Positions 34,626 to 47,195 of a stretch of 64,000 bases of DNA are shown here, one piece after another. The stretch's first letter is position 1. Every line of letters begins with the position of its first letter. Source of the DNA: Choristoneura fumiferana (Eukaryota > Arthropoda > Insecta > Lepidoptera > Tortricidae). The notes under the pieces were generated by a model. That model made no database searches. It was not told the DNA's origin and was given only the letters and a program-made list of their open reading frames with translations. The stretch covers positions 10,784,109-10,848,108 of the forward strand of contig NC_133473.1 of assembly GCF_025370935.1 (NCBI RefSeq). The letters are read 5' to 3'. The translations under genes and the position numbers were made by a program.

Positions 34626-37600
34626 TCATATTAAACTGGCTGGTGACTTAATTTGAATATTTTCAAACACGGAATTAAAATCAGTGTCCAAGCCGTGATT
34701 GTCTATGCCATAGAAAAGATGTTCTGATGAGGGATTCCTGCTGGGGCCAGCAACTGGTTCTTTTTTGGAAGTAGTTGTGGTTGTTGGATTGTATATTTCA
34801 TCACCATCTTCTTCTTCTGTATCATCAACTATCAAGAAAAATAAATATCCATCAATACACAACATGTTGTATGAATCATAGAGATTATGTACTGATTTAC
34901 ATTTTGGAGGTTAAAAATTACCTGCAATGATAGAGCGTCCATCATGTCGGTTCCAATCTTTCCTCAGTTTCCAGTATATTACGGCACAGCTGATCAACAC
35001 AATAATAGAAACAATTATAGCCACTATCTTAACTGCATCTATGCTGGAGAATGTTGAGCCAGAGACTATCATCTCCACTTCCCCAACTGAGATACCAGAG
35101 CCATCAAGCTTTTTTGAAATGCATCTGTAGGATCCTGATTCTGCTGGGGTAACATGCTACAACATAAATAAGAACAAGAATTTCAGCCAAAACCACATGT
35201 TAGTTTATGGTTAGGTTAGAATTCTTATATTATTTGCTACCCTATTAAAGACCGTATAGCCTACCGTTTCTGACGACCGCAATCGCAATAAAATTTCAGA
35301 TTTCTGATTTCACATACAAAAACTGTCATTTGATTGCGATCGCAAGCGTCAGAAACTTAAGGCAATACGGCCTCTGGTCACACAGTATATTTCTGTTATA
35401 TTTTTAAATAAAGATTTTAGATTTGTGTCATTGATTTGATTATCTATTCTATACAATTGGAAAGTTTCTCAGGTAAAAAATATTATTCTATGTATTTATT
35501 TAGTCCTTCAGTTAGATTATCAGAAAATATTGGACACAAAAATTCTTCTTTTGTCAATCAAACGAAAAATTACAAAGATGAAGCATGCCCAAGTTCGGAA
35601 ATGGGGGCTTGTGATGTCACGCCGTGAAAAACTGTCAACTGCCTGCCTATATCTTCATCAAAAATCAATTTTTGTTTTAATTGACAAAAGAAAAATATTT
35701 TTCATCACACTTGCTCGTAAACAGTGTCAAAACATGAAGGCTACCTTGATTGCAACCCCCTAAATAAAACCCTCGACCTTAATGTGCTTGTCATGAAACC
35801 CGTGGTCGGTCATTGCGCATACAAATTTTCTTTTCATGAAGCCCAAGGTCGGTAAATGAGTCCGTGCCGTACTGAAGCGCGCGCGCGATGCTGCGCACGG
35901 TGCAGCAGCAGGACCACATGCACACTCGGCTCAGGCACATGCTGAGGGAGGGCGAGGTAGAGGGTGGTGCTGCCAAGAGCACAGCCTAAGGTATCGCCAA
36001 TATTTGGAACAAATATATTTTTTCTTTTACAAATATAAAATTTTACTCGCAAATGTGATGAAAAACATTGTATGTCGCACGGGCGGTACTAGAATTACGA
36101 ACATCGACTCATTAAAGCCCTCAGTCTTCGACTTCGGGCTTCTAATAGACTCGTTCGTAATTCCTTATTTACCGCCCTTAAGAAACAATGTACTATTTAT
36201 TATTTAAATTATCAGGCAGGCAGTTGGAAGCAATTGATAGGTGTCTGTATGGAACTGTTCCTAGGTCAAGTATTCTTTGTACTGTGGTTAATGTGTTGGT
36301 CTAGCCAGTGTCTTGTCTTAAATTGATTCACATTCAACATGTTCTGGTAGTTTGTTCCAAATATGCCCAATATTTTCTGATAATGTAACGGATGAACTAA
36401 TTAGAATTTTTGAAGACTAGCCTGTTGCATGACTTTTTAGCACATTCAGTGCCAAGAACCTGCTAGTAGAATTTTCTGTTTGTCTGCAGTTTTTGCTACA
36501 AAGCAGAAAAACACTGCTACTTGTTATGAGCATAGCAATAGATATGTGGTTGCAAATGTGTTAAAGCAATAGTTTAGGAATCTTTTTTTTTTTTTATGGT
36601 ATAGGGGGAAAACGAGCAGGCGGATCGCCTGATGGTAAGCGATTACCGTCGCCCATGGACACCTGCAACACCAGAAGAGTCACAAGTGCGTTGCCGGCCT
36701 TTAAGGTAGGAGTACGCTCTTTTCTTGAAAACTTGAAGGTCATAGCGGTCCGGGAATACCGCAGGCGATAGCTCATTCCAGAGTTTTGCTGTGCGAGGCA
36801 GGAAATTTCTGGAAAAACGCACAGTAGAGGACCGCCAACCATCTAAATGGTGAGGATGGAAGTGTCGCGTAGGTCGGTGGCGAAAAGATGCGGCAGGGAT
36901 CAACCCGAATAACTCCTCGGAGCACTCCCCGTTGTACATGCGATAGAGGATGCACAGTGAAGCTACATCTCTACGCAGCGCCAAAGAGTCAAGTCGATCG
37001 GAAACTCGTTGGCAGCCGACTATTCGAGTCGCTCTCCGTTGTATGCGGTCCAGAGGGAGAAGCTGGTACTGGGGAGCCCCTGCCCACAGATGAGAGCAGT
37101 ATTCCATATGTGGGCGAACCTGCGCCTTATAAAGCTGGAGGCGGTGGGCCGAAGTGAAATACTGTCTCGATCTGTTGAGCACGCCGAGCTTCTTTGAGGC
37201 TAATTTAGCCTTATCCTCTAAATGGCCGCGGAACTGGACTTCACTCGAGATGTCGATACCAAGGATTCCGATACTGGCTGTGGTAGCTAGGAAATGCTTT
37301 CGAAAAGAGGTGATGCGACAAACGCAGACTTTTTTGTGGTAAACGCGCAAACCTGTGTCTTTGTGGGGTTAAAACGGACTAAATTAAGTCGACCCCATTC
37401 TGAAACTTCTTTAAGGGAAGTCTCAATTTCAGACACAAGTTTGTTTCGGCACTCTGTGACGTTTTCCCGAGAAATATTGGCGCGGCCGGTGTAAGAGGCA
37501 TCAACCGTACTATCATCCGCATAACAGTGAATGCCGCCAGTTGGCAGCATATCATTGATATGCAGAAGGAACAGCGTAGGCGATAGCACACAGCCTTGAG

Positions 37601-38810
37601 GAACACCAGCATTCACAGACATGGAGTCAGAGCATGCGCCGTCAACTACGACCTTTATGCTTCTGTCCGTTAGGAAGTTGCCGATCCATCCGCATAATTT
37701 CTCGGGAAGCCCAAAAGACGGAAGTTTTGAAAGGAGTGCTTTGTGCCATACCCGATCAAAGGCCTTCGCTACATCTAAGCTAACAGCCAATGCTTCACCC
37801 TTTGTCTCAATCGCCTGTGCCCAACGATGTGTCAGGTAAACCAGAAGATCACCAGCCGAGCGGCCGCTACGGAAACCGTATTGTCGGTCACTCAGCAGTT
37901 GGTGATCCTCTAGGTACCGAAGGAGCTGGTCGTTGATAACGGACTCCATTATCTTCGAGAACAGGGACGTTATGGCTATTGGCCTATAGGTAGATGGGTT
38001 GGAGCGGTCTCCTTTTTTAGGTATCGGGTGCACCAGAGCAGACTTCCATGAGATCGGGACTACGCCAGAAGAGTAGGAGAGCCGAAAAAGACGCGTTAGA
38101 ACCGGAGCCAACTCAGGAGCGCAAGCCTTCAACACTATCGGGAGGATTCCATCGGGCCCATTCGACTTATGGATATCGAGGGAGAGAAGTGCTCTACACA
38201 CTGAGCTTTGGTGGAACCGGATATCCGGCATACAGCTCTCACACCGCGGTATAGTAGGCGGCGTGTGTCCCCCGTCATCCAAAGTCGAGTTGAACGCAAA
38301 GAGTTTAGCTAGAAGATCAGCTTTATCCTTTGCGTCATGGGCCAACAAATCGTTACCCGCATGTAGAGGCGGAAAAGATGGCGTGCAGAAATTCCCGAAA
38401 GGAGACGCTCTAGTCTCTCGCCAATTCTACCAATTTGCAATGACTTAGCTCTGGCAATGTCTCTTTTGAGGGACCTAGAGGCAAAGTTAAACTCCTTTTT
38501 TAAGGTACTGGTATTTACATCTATCCAAATATTGTGTACATTGATAAAAGAACAGAAGTGTGTTAAAAAGCAATGTGTTCATTCAAATACTTACATTTAT
38601 ATGAAGTTTTCCAGATAGCACTTCATACTTGTATTTACTTTCATCATAGTAATTTTCCGGGCCAATTACTTTATCTTTACCAAACAGCCAGAAAAAGAAA
38701 TTGTGGTTGTAATCATTGCTGTTACAAGACAACACGGCAGTCTCACCAGCAGTCACTGTCTTCACAGTTGATTCTTTTACTGACAGGTCAAGTGCTGATG
38801 GTATACCCAT
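34626..38810 (-). CDS. Single-Ig type I membrane protein, copy 2
   Basis: Exons 38595-38810, 34922-35156 and 34626-34828 match copy 1 and encode the same protein as far as I can read. Domain content: Ig domain with C/W/C core, one membrane helix, acidic cytoplasmic tail. The intron between the Ig-core exon and the exon with YRC plus the membrane helix is 3.4 kb here and 0.6 kb in copy 1, because of a LINE and associated repeats. Start and signal peptide are unresolved as in copy 1. One of the two copies is probably an assembly duplicate. Confidence 0.75.
35698..36190. repeat. Repeat block in Ig-gene intron (copy 2 only)
   Basis: Opens with TTTTCATCACACTTGCTCGT and contains GTGATGAAAAACATTGTATG and an inverted pair around GGGCGGTACTAGAATTACGA / TCGTAATTCCTTATTTACCG. 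It resembles the repeat at 52313-52490. The part 36190-36580 shows nothing I recognise. Confidence 0.5.
36582..38525 (-). mobile_element. 5'-truncated non-LTR retrotransposon (Jockey group)
   Basis: The poly(A) tail appears as poly-T at 36582-36595. The minus strand encodes a reverse transcriptase: HPIPKKGDRSNPSTYRPIAI, YGFRSGRSAGDLLVYL, SLDVAKAFDRVWHKALL, AGVPQGCVLSPTLF and the catalytic CYADDSTVDAS (37287-38348), then the C-terminal part ending FKKRAYSYLKGRQRT (36643-37340). One base is missing near 37289, shifting the frame between the two parts. Another break near 38345 separates a short upstream piece (SLKRDIARAKSLQIGR). The endonuclease and ORF1 are absent. Inserted in the Ig-gene intron of copy 2 only. 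Confidence 0.88.
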
Positions 38811-39076
38811 TGTAGACAAAAAACGTATTTTCTGTTTACCCAACCTGTTATATCATCATGGTACTTGTTGGAGTGACTGAAGATTTTCATATATGTAAAC
38901 ATCTATTGTGACACTGAATGTGTGCCAAGTTTAAATTTAACTCTCTACAGTAAACAGTCACATGCTCCATGACTGTGCAGAGAGGAGCGTTTATTCACAT
39001 TAGCATGTATTGCCCTTCACATACACCATAAAATTATTTTACATGTGGAATGTCCAAGCTTTTTTTTATTAGGTAC

Positions 39077-39484
39077 TTAGTACCTACTGCTTCCACTAGA
39101 ATGTTTTATTAGGTGCATGAACACCTCAACACTTAACACAGGTAGCAGCATCCAAATCGGCGTCATGACAACATAAATTGGAAGATTTCCTTTTGTGTAT
39201 TCCAGTTTGATACAAATAATGATTTGTGCTGCCATTTTTAATCCTATTGCTGCTATGTACCACACATGTTTATTAATTGTGCCTCTAAATCTCTCGATAC
39301 CATTTCTGCAGTGGGATATCATATGGAACAAGACGTAAATTAAAAGAATGCTATCATAAACCCACATAGGAATAAAAACGATGAACCAGTTCCAGTGCGT
39401 TCTAGATTCTAATCGAAGACAAAGCAGTATGAGGAACACTAAAAATATAAACCACGTGAATAGAGCTCTGTGAAGTATAGCCAT
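39077..39484 (-). CDS. TMEM60: Transmembrane protein 60 homologue
   Basis: A single-exon, 135-residue protein with four hydrophobic segments: about 8-24 (LFTWFIFLVFLILLCL), 32-54 (WNWFIVFIPMWVYDSILLIY), 72-92 (WYIAAIGLKMAAQIIICIKL) and 100-122 (IYVVMTPIWMLLPVLSVEVF). The WNWF-x2-FIP-x-W and AWY/VWY landmarks and the length match vertebrate TMEM60 (133 residues, also a single coding exon). The cellular function of this family is unknown. It is head-to-head with ALG8, 675 bp between start codons, so the two probably share a promoter region. An identical but frameshifted copy is at 32129-32535. Confidence 0.9.
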   Translation of the reverse strand: MAILHRALFTWFIFLVFLILLCLRLESRTHWNWFIVFIPMWVYDSILLIYVLFHMISHCRNGIERFRGTINKHVWYIAAIGLKMAAQIIICIKLEYTKGNLPIYVVMTPIWMLLPVLSVEVFMHLIKHSSGSSRY

Positions 39485-40159
39485 TTCGCTGTTTACTATT
39501 AATATTCTGAGAAACTAAGCACTAAACTAATAATAGAATTGTTCTTATTAAAATAAATAATAGGCAAATATACTAAACCGACATTTCTGATTCTGACGTT
39601 TTCGATTGTGACATTGACAGTTAGGTAGTTAAAGTTTTTTACGTTCATTTTCCATTTAACGACAAGCTCAGGAATCTTAGTCATACTGCTGAATTTTTTG
39701 TAAAATTCTGAAGCTATGACTTGAATTTTCGTGATAATGAAAAGTAAATACGGTATTTACTTTTCTAGAGATGAGCAGATCATGACTTTGGCCGACTAGC
39801 CGATCAGTCGGTTGTAAAGAAGCCGACTAATCGGCCGACTAGTCGGCCAAGCCAATCACAGCTTCGGGAATTTTCGTGACGCTTTGTTAACCAGCTAAAA
39901 TGGGCGCAATCAAAATCACATTAAAAATTGAATCACGAGACCAGATTTATCGCTTCAAACGAGCGACTAGAGACTGCATGTGGCGGCACCCCTGATGTGG
40001 ATGCAATGGAAGGAAGTTTGACATTTACAATTTGTTTGATTTGACTTGGATTTGACACTTGACAACCTTTGCTGACAGGAGTAGCCTAGCCGGCTAAATA
40101 TATTCGCGAAATTTATTAAATAATTCAATGACGTTAATAGCGTACTTTTAGTCTTAATA

Positions 40160-43100
40160 ATGATAGTACAAATTGTGCTTATAGTGACCACTATTAAATG
40201 TTTATTTATTCCTCTTTAGTAAGTAACCTTTCGTATTTTATTTACTTACTTAGTACATTTTCTGAGCTTGCTTTATTTATTTTTATTTAGTATAATAACA
40301 TACATAATAAGACTAAGCGCACTTTAGCGCACTGTTTCAGTCATCTACGTTATGATTTGGCAGTTGTTGCAAACCGAAATATTGTTGCTAAAGAACGTAA
40401 AAATAAATACTTAATTTTCTACCTTTTTCATAACGTGTCTTGTCGTCATATTATAAACTCAGTAATAATGAATCGTTACATTGTATTGACCACACAATCT
40501 GCTTTAAGTACAATCCCACCTTCACGTCTAAACCGCTGAACCTATTTAGGCCAAAGCCGCACTACGGCTAAACCGCCGCGGTTTTTAACCGCGTGATTGT
40601 GAATCAAGTAAACTACTGCAAGCGAGCGCACTGGCGGTTTTAAGTTTGTATAAAAAAGTTATGAGGTTAAAAACCGCGGCGGTTTGGCTGTGTGGCTTCG
40701 GCCTTAGATTAAATTCGGCATGCAGATAGTGTGAGATAGGTATATAGTGATAGTGACATAGGACAGTTTTAATCCTCGAAAATTGCATAGTTCCCGCAGG
40801 ATAGCAATAAATAAATTCTATGCGGACAGAGTCGCGGGCAACAGCTAGTGCATCAACTTATTGGAATTGATTCTGATATCCAACTTATATTATTTACGAA
40901 TAAGGAAAAATCAAGGATTCCAATTACACACTAAAAGTTGCATTCAGACTAAATGACCTTTAATTTGTTCATTATGTATGCCATATCTATGCTTCAGGGT
41001 GTGATAGACAGTAAAGCTTGCAAAAATTTACATTTCAGCCATTCTACTGACTTCGAAGTTCACAGGAACTGGTTGGCAGTAACACACAACCTCTCCGTAA
41101 GCCAGTGGTACTATGATACCACTTCAGAATGGACTCTGGATTATCCCCCATTCTTCGCTTGGTTGGAATATGTATTATCATTTGTGGCAAAACTGTTTGA
41201 CCCCCAAATGTTATATTTGACAAATTTAAATTATGCATCTGATATGACTATAATATTCCAAAGATTATCTGTGATTGTCTTAGATTTTATTTACATTGCC
41301 AGTGCAAAGAGGTAAGTAGTTAATATAAAAAACACACCAGTACAGTTACAGTGCTAAAACAACTCAAATATAAATTGTTCAGTTCAATTCAGCAGTATAT
41401 TTTACACTATGTGTAGCGGTGACTGTTATTGTGCAAAAGTACAAAATGAGGTAAGTAATTATAGTTGGGGACTGTGAGTGATGCAAAGGGCAAGGTGTAT
41501 GTGGCCAATGTGAGTGCAGATCAGCGCGCACAAGTGTCATGTGCATACTGTAGTTGTTTTTGCAGTGCAACTTGTTGAGGTTCTTGTCGGATTCTTCTCA
41601 ACAGACATTTTTTTGACATTCATAAGTGCTTGTTATAATAGCCTAAATTGAATTGAGATATGGAGGAAATTAAAATCTGGAAATAAATTTTCAATCTCAA
41701 TCAAATAGTGTAAATTATACTTGTATGTGCTCTTATTATCTTCTTGTGCTCTTATTGAATAAGTGATTTTTGGATAAAATTATTATGGTCATTCTGTGTA
41801 GTTTTAAAATGTTAAATTGTTTCATTTCAGTTGTTCAAATCTGATTAGTGATGGTAAACTGCTGGTGTTCATCCTTTTGATCTCAAACCCTGGCCTGCTG
41901 ATGGTCGACCATATTCATTTTCAATACAATGGAGTATTATATGGCTTCCTCCTTTATTCCATGTCTAATATGATAAGAGTAAGGAAAATTCTACCTTAAA
42001 TTTGAATAATACATTTAAAACTAGCAAGAGTTCTTTAAAATGTATACTGTCAATTGTTGACAAAATATGTACCAAATTGAATGTAAATGAGCTGTTTAAT
42101 GCAACTGTGCTGCCTCTTGAATTCTAGGGATCCTCATAGCACACTTTGACCCTCTGGGAACTTTTGTTTATTAACCCTCCTTTGCGCATAGTCCATCGCA
42201 TTTACTTATTGATCCATAAATGTCAAGATCTGATCTCAGTCAGGAAGACCAAAGATATAAAATGTGTTTTAACTTGAATACTGGTTGAAAATGTACTTGA
42301 ATTGTCCATTTTACTGTTTCAGGGTAACTTCATCAGTGCTGCAATATGGTTTACAGTGTTATTAAATTTGAAGCACATATACCTGTATGTCGCTCCTGCA
42401 TATTTCGTGCACTTGCTCAGAGCATACTGCTTCACAATATCAACTAATGATGGAGTACATACTCCTTGGTATTCGTTTTCTTTCATCAATTTATTTAAAG
42501 TTGCAATTGCTGTTATCACAATTTTTGTCTTGTCGTTTGGGCCCTTCATTGATCATATACCCCAGGTAAGTAAAACAATGCTTCTTAGGATTCTATTATG
42601 AAAATAGTCTGTGCTGTGCCCAGTTTTATCAAGTCATAAAAGATTAAAGGCAATAAAGGGACCTAATATGAGAGGGCAGCAGCGCTGTCTATTGCTAACC
42701 ATGAACTCTGGACTCCAACATTATGGTGTGAAACACAAGGGAACATAACTACACTATTTTTCTAAGAAAGTCATGAAGGTTAACTTGCTATTCGTCAACT
42801 GACGATCAAAAACCACAATGAAAATCAAAATGGTAAAAAACCGAACCCTTATAGTTTTGTGCATCTATGTGCTGTCCATCCTCTATCTATTGGCTTGTTC
42901 ATCTGCATTACCAACTGTCTGTCTTCCGTCCGTCTGTGCAAACATCTGGGCGTCTGTCTGCAGCTTTATTCAGAAACTTAGTGCTGGAAACCTGTAATTT
43001 AACATGAAGCGAGAATTGTATATATTTTCTAATAAATATGATAAAAATTCTGGCTTGTTTGAGAAGAAACGTGCGTGGGTAGCAGGCAATGTATGTATTA

Positions 43101-45672
43101 ATTAATTGTTGCTTTTAGATAATATCAAGACTGTTTCCATTCAAAAGAGGATTGTGTCATGCCTATTGGGCTCCAAACTTTTGGGCATTATACAATTTTG
43201 CCGATAAAGTGCTTCAACATGGCTGTAAGTATTTTTGATTAGTATACACACAAGCACGTAAAGAATAAATAGTAGGTACCTACTGCCGTTTTTTAATACG
43301 TTGACAAAAATATTTCTTTCAGTTACTGATAAACTAGATGGTACTGCAGATTGTTCGAAAATAATGTTTGTTTTCTTACAGTACCTAAAGCTGGCATAGT
43401 TGTACCGAAAGTAGAGGCGTCAATGACTGGTGGCTTGGTGCAAGAGTTTGAGCATACTGTGCTGCCTTCAATTAAACCAGTAGTTACCCTGGTACTGACT
43501 GCTGTGACAATGCTACCAGCTCTGATAAAACTATGGCATCTTGGAGCTGACAGAAAGTACAGGACTGTGAGCTTTGTTAGGTTTGTTTTCATTTAAAAAT
43601 AATGGCCTCATGCTATTTGTTCAAGGGCGTCGCCAGCCGGTGGCCCAGGTGGGGGCAAGTTGATTTGGAGAATGAGAAAAGTATGTATTGTAGGTAAAGT
43701 CGAGAGGACATGGAGCTTTTCACTTCTAGTACGAGCCTTACATCTACGGCGATTGTAGTAACTTTAGTTTGGTTGCTTTACATTTGGCAACTTTGGCAGC
43801 TGCCCCTCCCTGCCCCCCCTTGGCGACGCCCTTGTATTTGTCAAGAATTTGTGTGTAGACAAGCCCATGATAAGCTTACCCCGCTGTTGGTTGTTAATAA
43901 TGTTGGTATTTCGAAACAAGGTCTTAATTAATTTCATTATAATTTTCGTTTTCCTCAGATGTATGGTGGTGTGCGCTACTTGCTCATTCATGTTCGGATG
44001 GCATGTCCATGAAAAGGCTATCCTATTAATTTTAATTCCAATGAGGTAAGAAAATTCTGTATTCACATGCTTACTTGGGTGAAGACCAAAAAGTTGCACA
44101 CCGTTAAAGCTGCGTTAACAGGTAGTTATAATTTCCATTAACTTTTTTCATTGTGACACGAAAATTATCTATACAAATGTATGATTAATTTTCGTGTCAC
44201 AATTGAAAAAAAAATAATGGAAATTATAACTACGTGCTAACGCAGCTTTAACGCTGTGCCACTTTTTGGTCTTCAGTCAGTTATCATTATCATGCATGAC
44301 TCACTCTCACACTACCAGACCAGCGTATTTACTCAAAATAATGCACCATTTTAATTTAGACTTTCCAGGAAAGTCTAAACTAAAAAGTGTTTTTATTTGG
44401 GAAATAATAAGTGCAGTGAGAATAATAAGTTTTATTTAGCATCCGTAACGGAACATCTGTTTTTGTATGCAAGCAACGGGTTAATAGAACAGCTTCTATT
44501 AAACTAATATGCCATCTTTACAATACCAGCAAATTATGCAAAATCGAGCGACAATTTACGAACAACAGATAATATAACTCGGCTACCGATAAATATTTTA
44601 TCTTAAAAATTGATGATTTGGCGACTAATATTGTAAGTCAGCTACTTTATTTATTTTTGAGCTTCAATATCTGTCTACTAATTTAATCAAAATCAACCCC
44701 CAATAAAGAGCATCGTAAATAATGACTTAGCAACTAAATTAATAATTCCTCTTCTTTTTTAACGAAAATTGGCAACACACCTGCGCGCTGTGCGCTGCGC
44801 GGGAGTGAGAGCGCGCACGCGCCGTAACCAGCCGGCCCGCCAATGAGCGTGCTGCATTCAGAATACCGCAACGTCTTGCATGTATTTGTTTACAATTAGA
44901 CAAAATTGTAAATCGGCGGGAAGACGAAGGGTTTACGATAAGATGTTTTATACAGTGAAAATCCACATCCTCTATGACTCTATGACAAGAGGTATTTTTT
45001 TTTCGACGCAAGCGGTCTTTTGATTTAATGGAACTTAGAAAAAGCTGATTCTCTTAATACGGCACAAAAGGGGCTCCGAGAATTGCATTGCCTATGTGCC
45101 CCGACTTGGTTAATCCGGCCCTGTCCGCGAACATTTTTGCAAGATGTTTCAACATATATGATGCCCATTTCTTTAGTATGCATTATTGTTTCAGTTTCCT
45201 GTCTGTGCTGGGAGACGTCGATGGCAGATTGTTTCTGATACTTTCAACAGTTGGACACTATTCCTTATTCCCTCTACTGTACCCAAAAAATCTTTTATCA
45301 ATCAAAATATTTATGCTGCTGACACATTGTGCCATTGCATTTGGTAATATACCAACTTTATACGAGCCGCAAAAGCCAAAGCATAAGAAACCGAAACGCA
45401 GCTTTCTTCGACTTCCTATGCTGGGGCCCTTCGAGTCCCTGTATGTTTACGGTCTCATTGTGTTGTGCGTTTACGAGAATTTGCTTCATACAATCTGGGG
45501 TTTGGACAAAACGCTGCCATTTTTACCACTAATGTTAACCTCGGTTTATTGTGGTGTAGGTGTTCTGTATTTCTGGATCACCTATTACTACTACTTTATT
45601 TATTTCAATGTTAGTAAAGTTCCCATGCTGGGCACGGGGAATTTAACGCAATATACCAAGAAAATCAAATAG
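40160..45672 (+). CDS. ALG8: Dolichyl-P-Glc:Glc1Man9GlcNAc2-PP-dolichol alpha-1,3-glucosyltransferase
   Basis: ALG8 is an ER membrane enzyme that adds the second glucose to the lipid-linked oligosaccharide used for N-glycosylation. Eight exons: 40160-40218, 41039-41311, 41831-41978, 42323-42565, 43119-43224, 43382-43580, 43959-44045 and 45195-45672. Phases agree throughout and the total is 530 residues (human 526). Landmarks: IKCLFIPLYHSTDFEVHRNW across the first junction (the early-loop acidic residues characteristic of the ALG6/ALG8 family), EWTLDYPPFFAWLEY, VDHIHFQYNG, LKHIYLYVAPAY, PFKRGLCHAYWAPNFWALYN, FMFGWHVHEKAILL and LTSVYCGVG. Many membrane helices are visible. AATAAA is at 45837-45842. 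Two MITEs lie in introns 6 and 7. Confidence 0.96.
40548..40706. mobile_element. GC-rich hairpin MITE, copy 2 (ALG8 intron 1)
   Basis: Same element as 33566-33721, at the corresponding place in the other block copy. Its arms retain bases missing in copy 1 (for example TTTTTAACCGCG against TTTTTAACGCG). Confidence 0.65.
43622..43834. mobile_element. 213-bp MITE with 8-bp duplication (hAT-like)
   Basis: The ends CAAGGGCGTCGCC and GGCGACGCCCTTG are perfect inverted repeats. Flanks are TATTTGTT (43614-43621) and TATTTGTC (43835-43842), 7 of 8 identical. No coding content. It lies in ALG8 intron 6. Confidence 0.7.
44080..44275. mobile_element. Long-stem hairpin MITE in ALG8 intron 7
   Basis: TGAAGACCAAAAAGTTGCAC and GTAGTTATAATTTCCATTA at the left pair with TAATGGAAATTATAACTAC and TTTTTGGTCTTCA at the right. 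Almost the whole 196 bp folds into one stem, with GTGACACGAAAATTA / TAATTTTCGTGTCAC inside. Confidence 0.75.
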
Positions 45673-46969
45673 GCTGTGAAATTAACACTTTTGCCTGTGT
45701 GTGCTGTAGTAGGTACTTACTAGGTACTAGGATTCTATGAAAATATTCTCATATTTCCTGACGGCAGTTGGTCGTAAATTGTGAAAAACATTGTTACGTA
45801 TAATAGAGGTATTATCGTTTGTAGACTCTTTACTGAAATAAAATATTTACTAAGAAACTGTTATGTATCGATATTTAGCAGCTGAAGAATCTAATCTAAT
45901 TAGTCAAAATGCTGCTTTGACGATAGATCATGTGTGTAACTACTAACTTAGATTTTTGGTCCTCTTTTGACTGTTTAGCTTCATCCGCTGCTGACTGTAC
46001 CTTTACGGTAGAGGGTATAAGTTCGTTTTAGATGTTGTATTTTCGATATGCATAAATCCCTCTTAAGTACTGACAGATTCACGGAATCAGAATAATAATT
46101 AATATTAAAGTTTGTAGCAATTCATCATTTCATGTTTAACCCTTCTTTGCATGGAAATTTCCATCATAACATTGTCCTTTTAATTAAATGTAGTTTTGCG
46201 GGTGACAGAGTTATGTTACTTACGAAAACTCTTGACCTTCCTGTATTCTGGAGGATATTACTGCAAAAATATTGATTTATGCGGAAAAATAAATGTGTAC
46301 CTAATAGGTATGTAATTTGATATTATGTTACTTTTTGTGCATACATTTTCGAAATTCGATAATAAAGTAACTCGAAAGTATGTGATGGAAATTTACACCA
46401 TTATGCAACGACTTCGCACGTAAAGTATGGCGAACTATTTATAAATAACTAATTGGCCAAGTCGTCACTTAAGCTTGGCCAAAAAAAGTTTATATTATGT
46501 GTAACTGTTTTCTGAAACATCACGTATATTTTGTAACTGTTGTATAAATAAAATAAGAATTATTACTACCTACATATTTTTTTATTTATTTATTTAGTAC
46601 CTACTACGCTTATGATCAGAGTTTGCATAGTGATGGATATTTACATCATATTAAAAATAGATATATTCCGTTAATCTTACATTATACACATATATTTTTA
46701 CATTTTACTAACATTATCCTGATTTAATTCACAAGAAAAAAAAACATGCAAATAAGGGTTTAAGAATTGCAACGATCGAAAGAGTGATACTGAGCTTATT
46801 ATAAGTGAGGTACTTATCTTAAGTTTAATTTGTAATATGTTTTTTTTTTCATTTAATTCGTCCTTTTATAATGAAATGATCAGACTTTATATGTTTTTAA
46901 TAGGTTTGTATATTATCATATTTATCACGTGGGTGTAATGTTTTAAACTAAATTCAATCACGCTTACTC

Positions 46970-47195
46970 AAAATTACTGATGTGTGCCAAAGGAAACTTT
47001 CCAAAATTGCGAAATTTTTCATATAACAAAATTTCGGAAACTTCTCACAATTTTGTATGGGTATTGAAAGTTTCAGTTTCTTAAATTTAAATTTCCTATA
47101 TTTCTTGTGAAAATTTCCTGAAATTTCCGAGAACTTTCCCAACTTTTTGGAAACTTTCTGCAACTTGCACATCTGTACTCCAAATATGATTCCTT
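46970..47195. repeat. GGAAACTTTC-rich repeat
   Basis: Several versions of GGAAACTTTC and AAATTTCCTGAAATTTCCGA occur in both orientations, between GATGTGTGCCAAAGG and TTGCACATCTGTACTCC. Similar sequences are familiar from other Lepidoptera. The lysine- and phenylalanine-rich ORF on the minus strand follows from the repeats. Confidence 0.5.

Larger units (their letters stand above)
34500..41320. repeat. Duplicated block, copy 2 (continues into ALG8)
   Basis: Same gene order and sequence as 30363-34330, but the frames of TMEM60 and ALG8 are intact. It contains about 2.85 kb of extra sequence in the Ig-gene intron (about 35698-38548). Confidence 0.9.

Noticed and set aside
44739..45011. 90-codon minus-strand ORF in ALG8 intron 7
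   Set aside because: No homology I recognise, no splice context, overlaps a GC-rich patch in a host intron.
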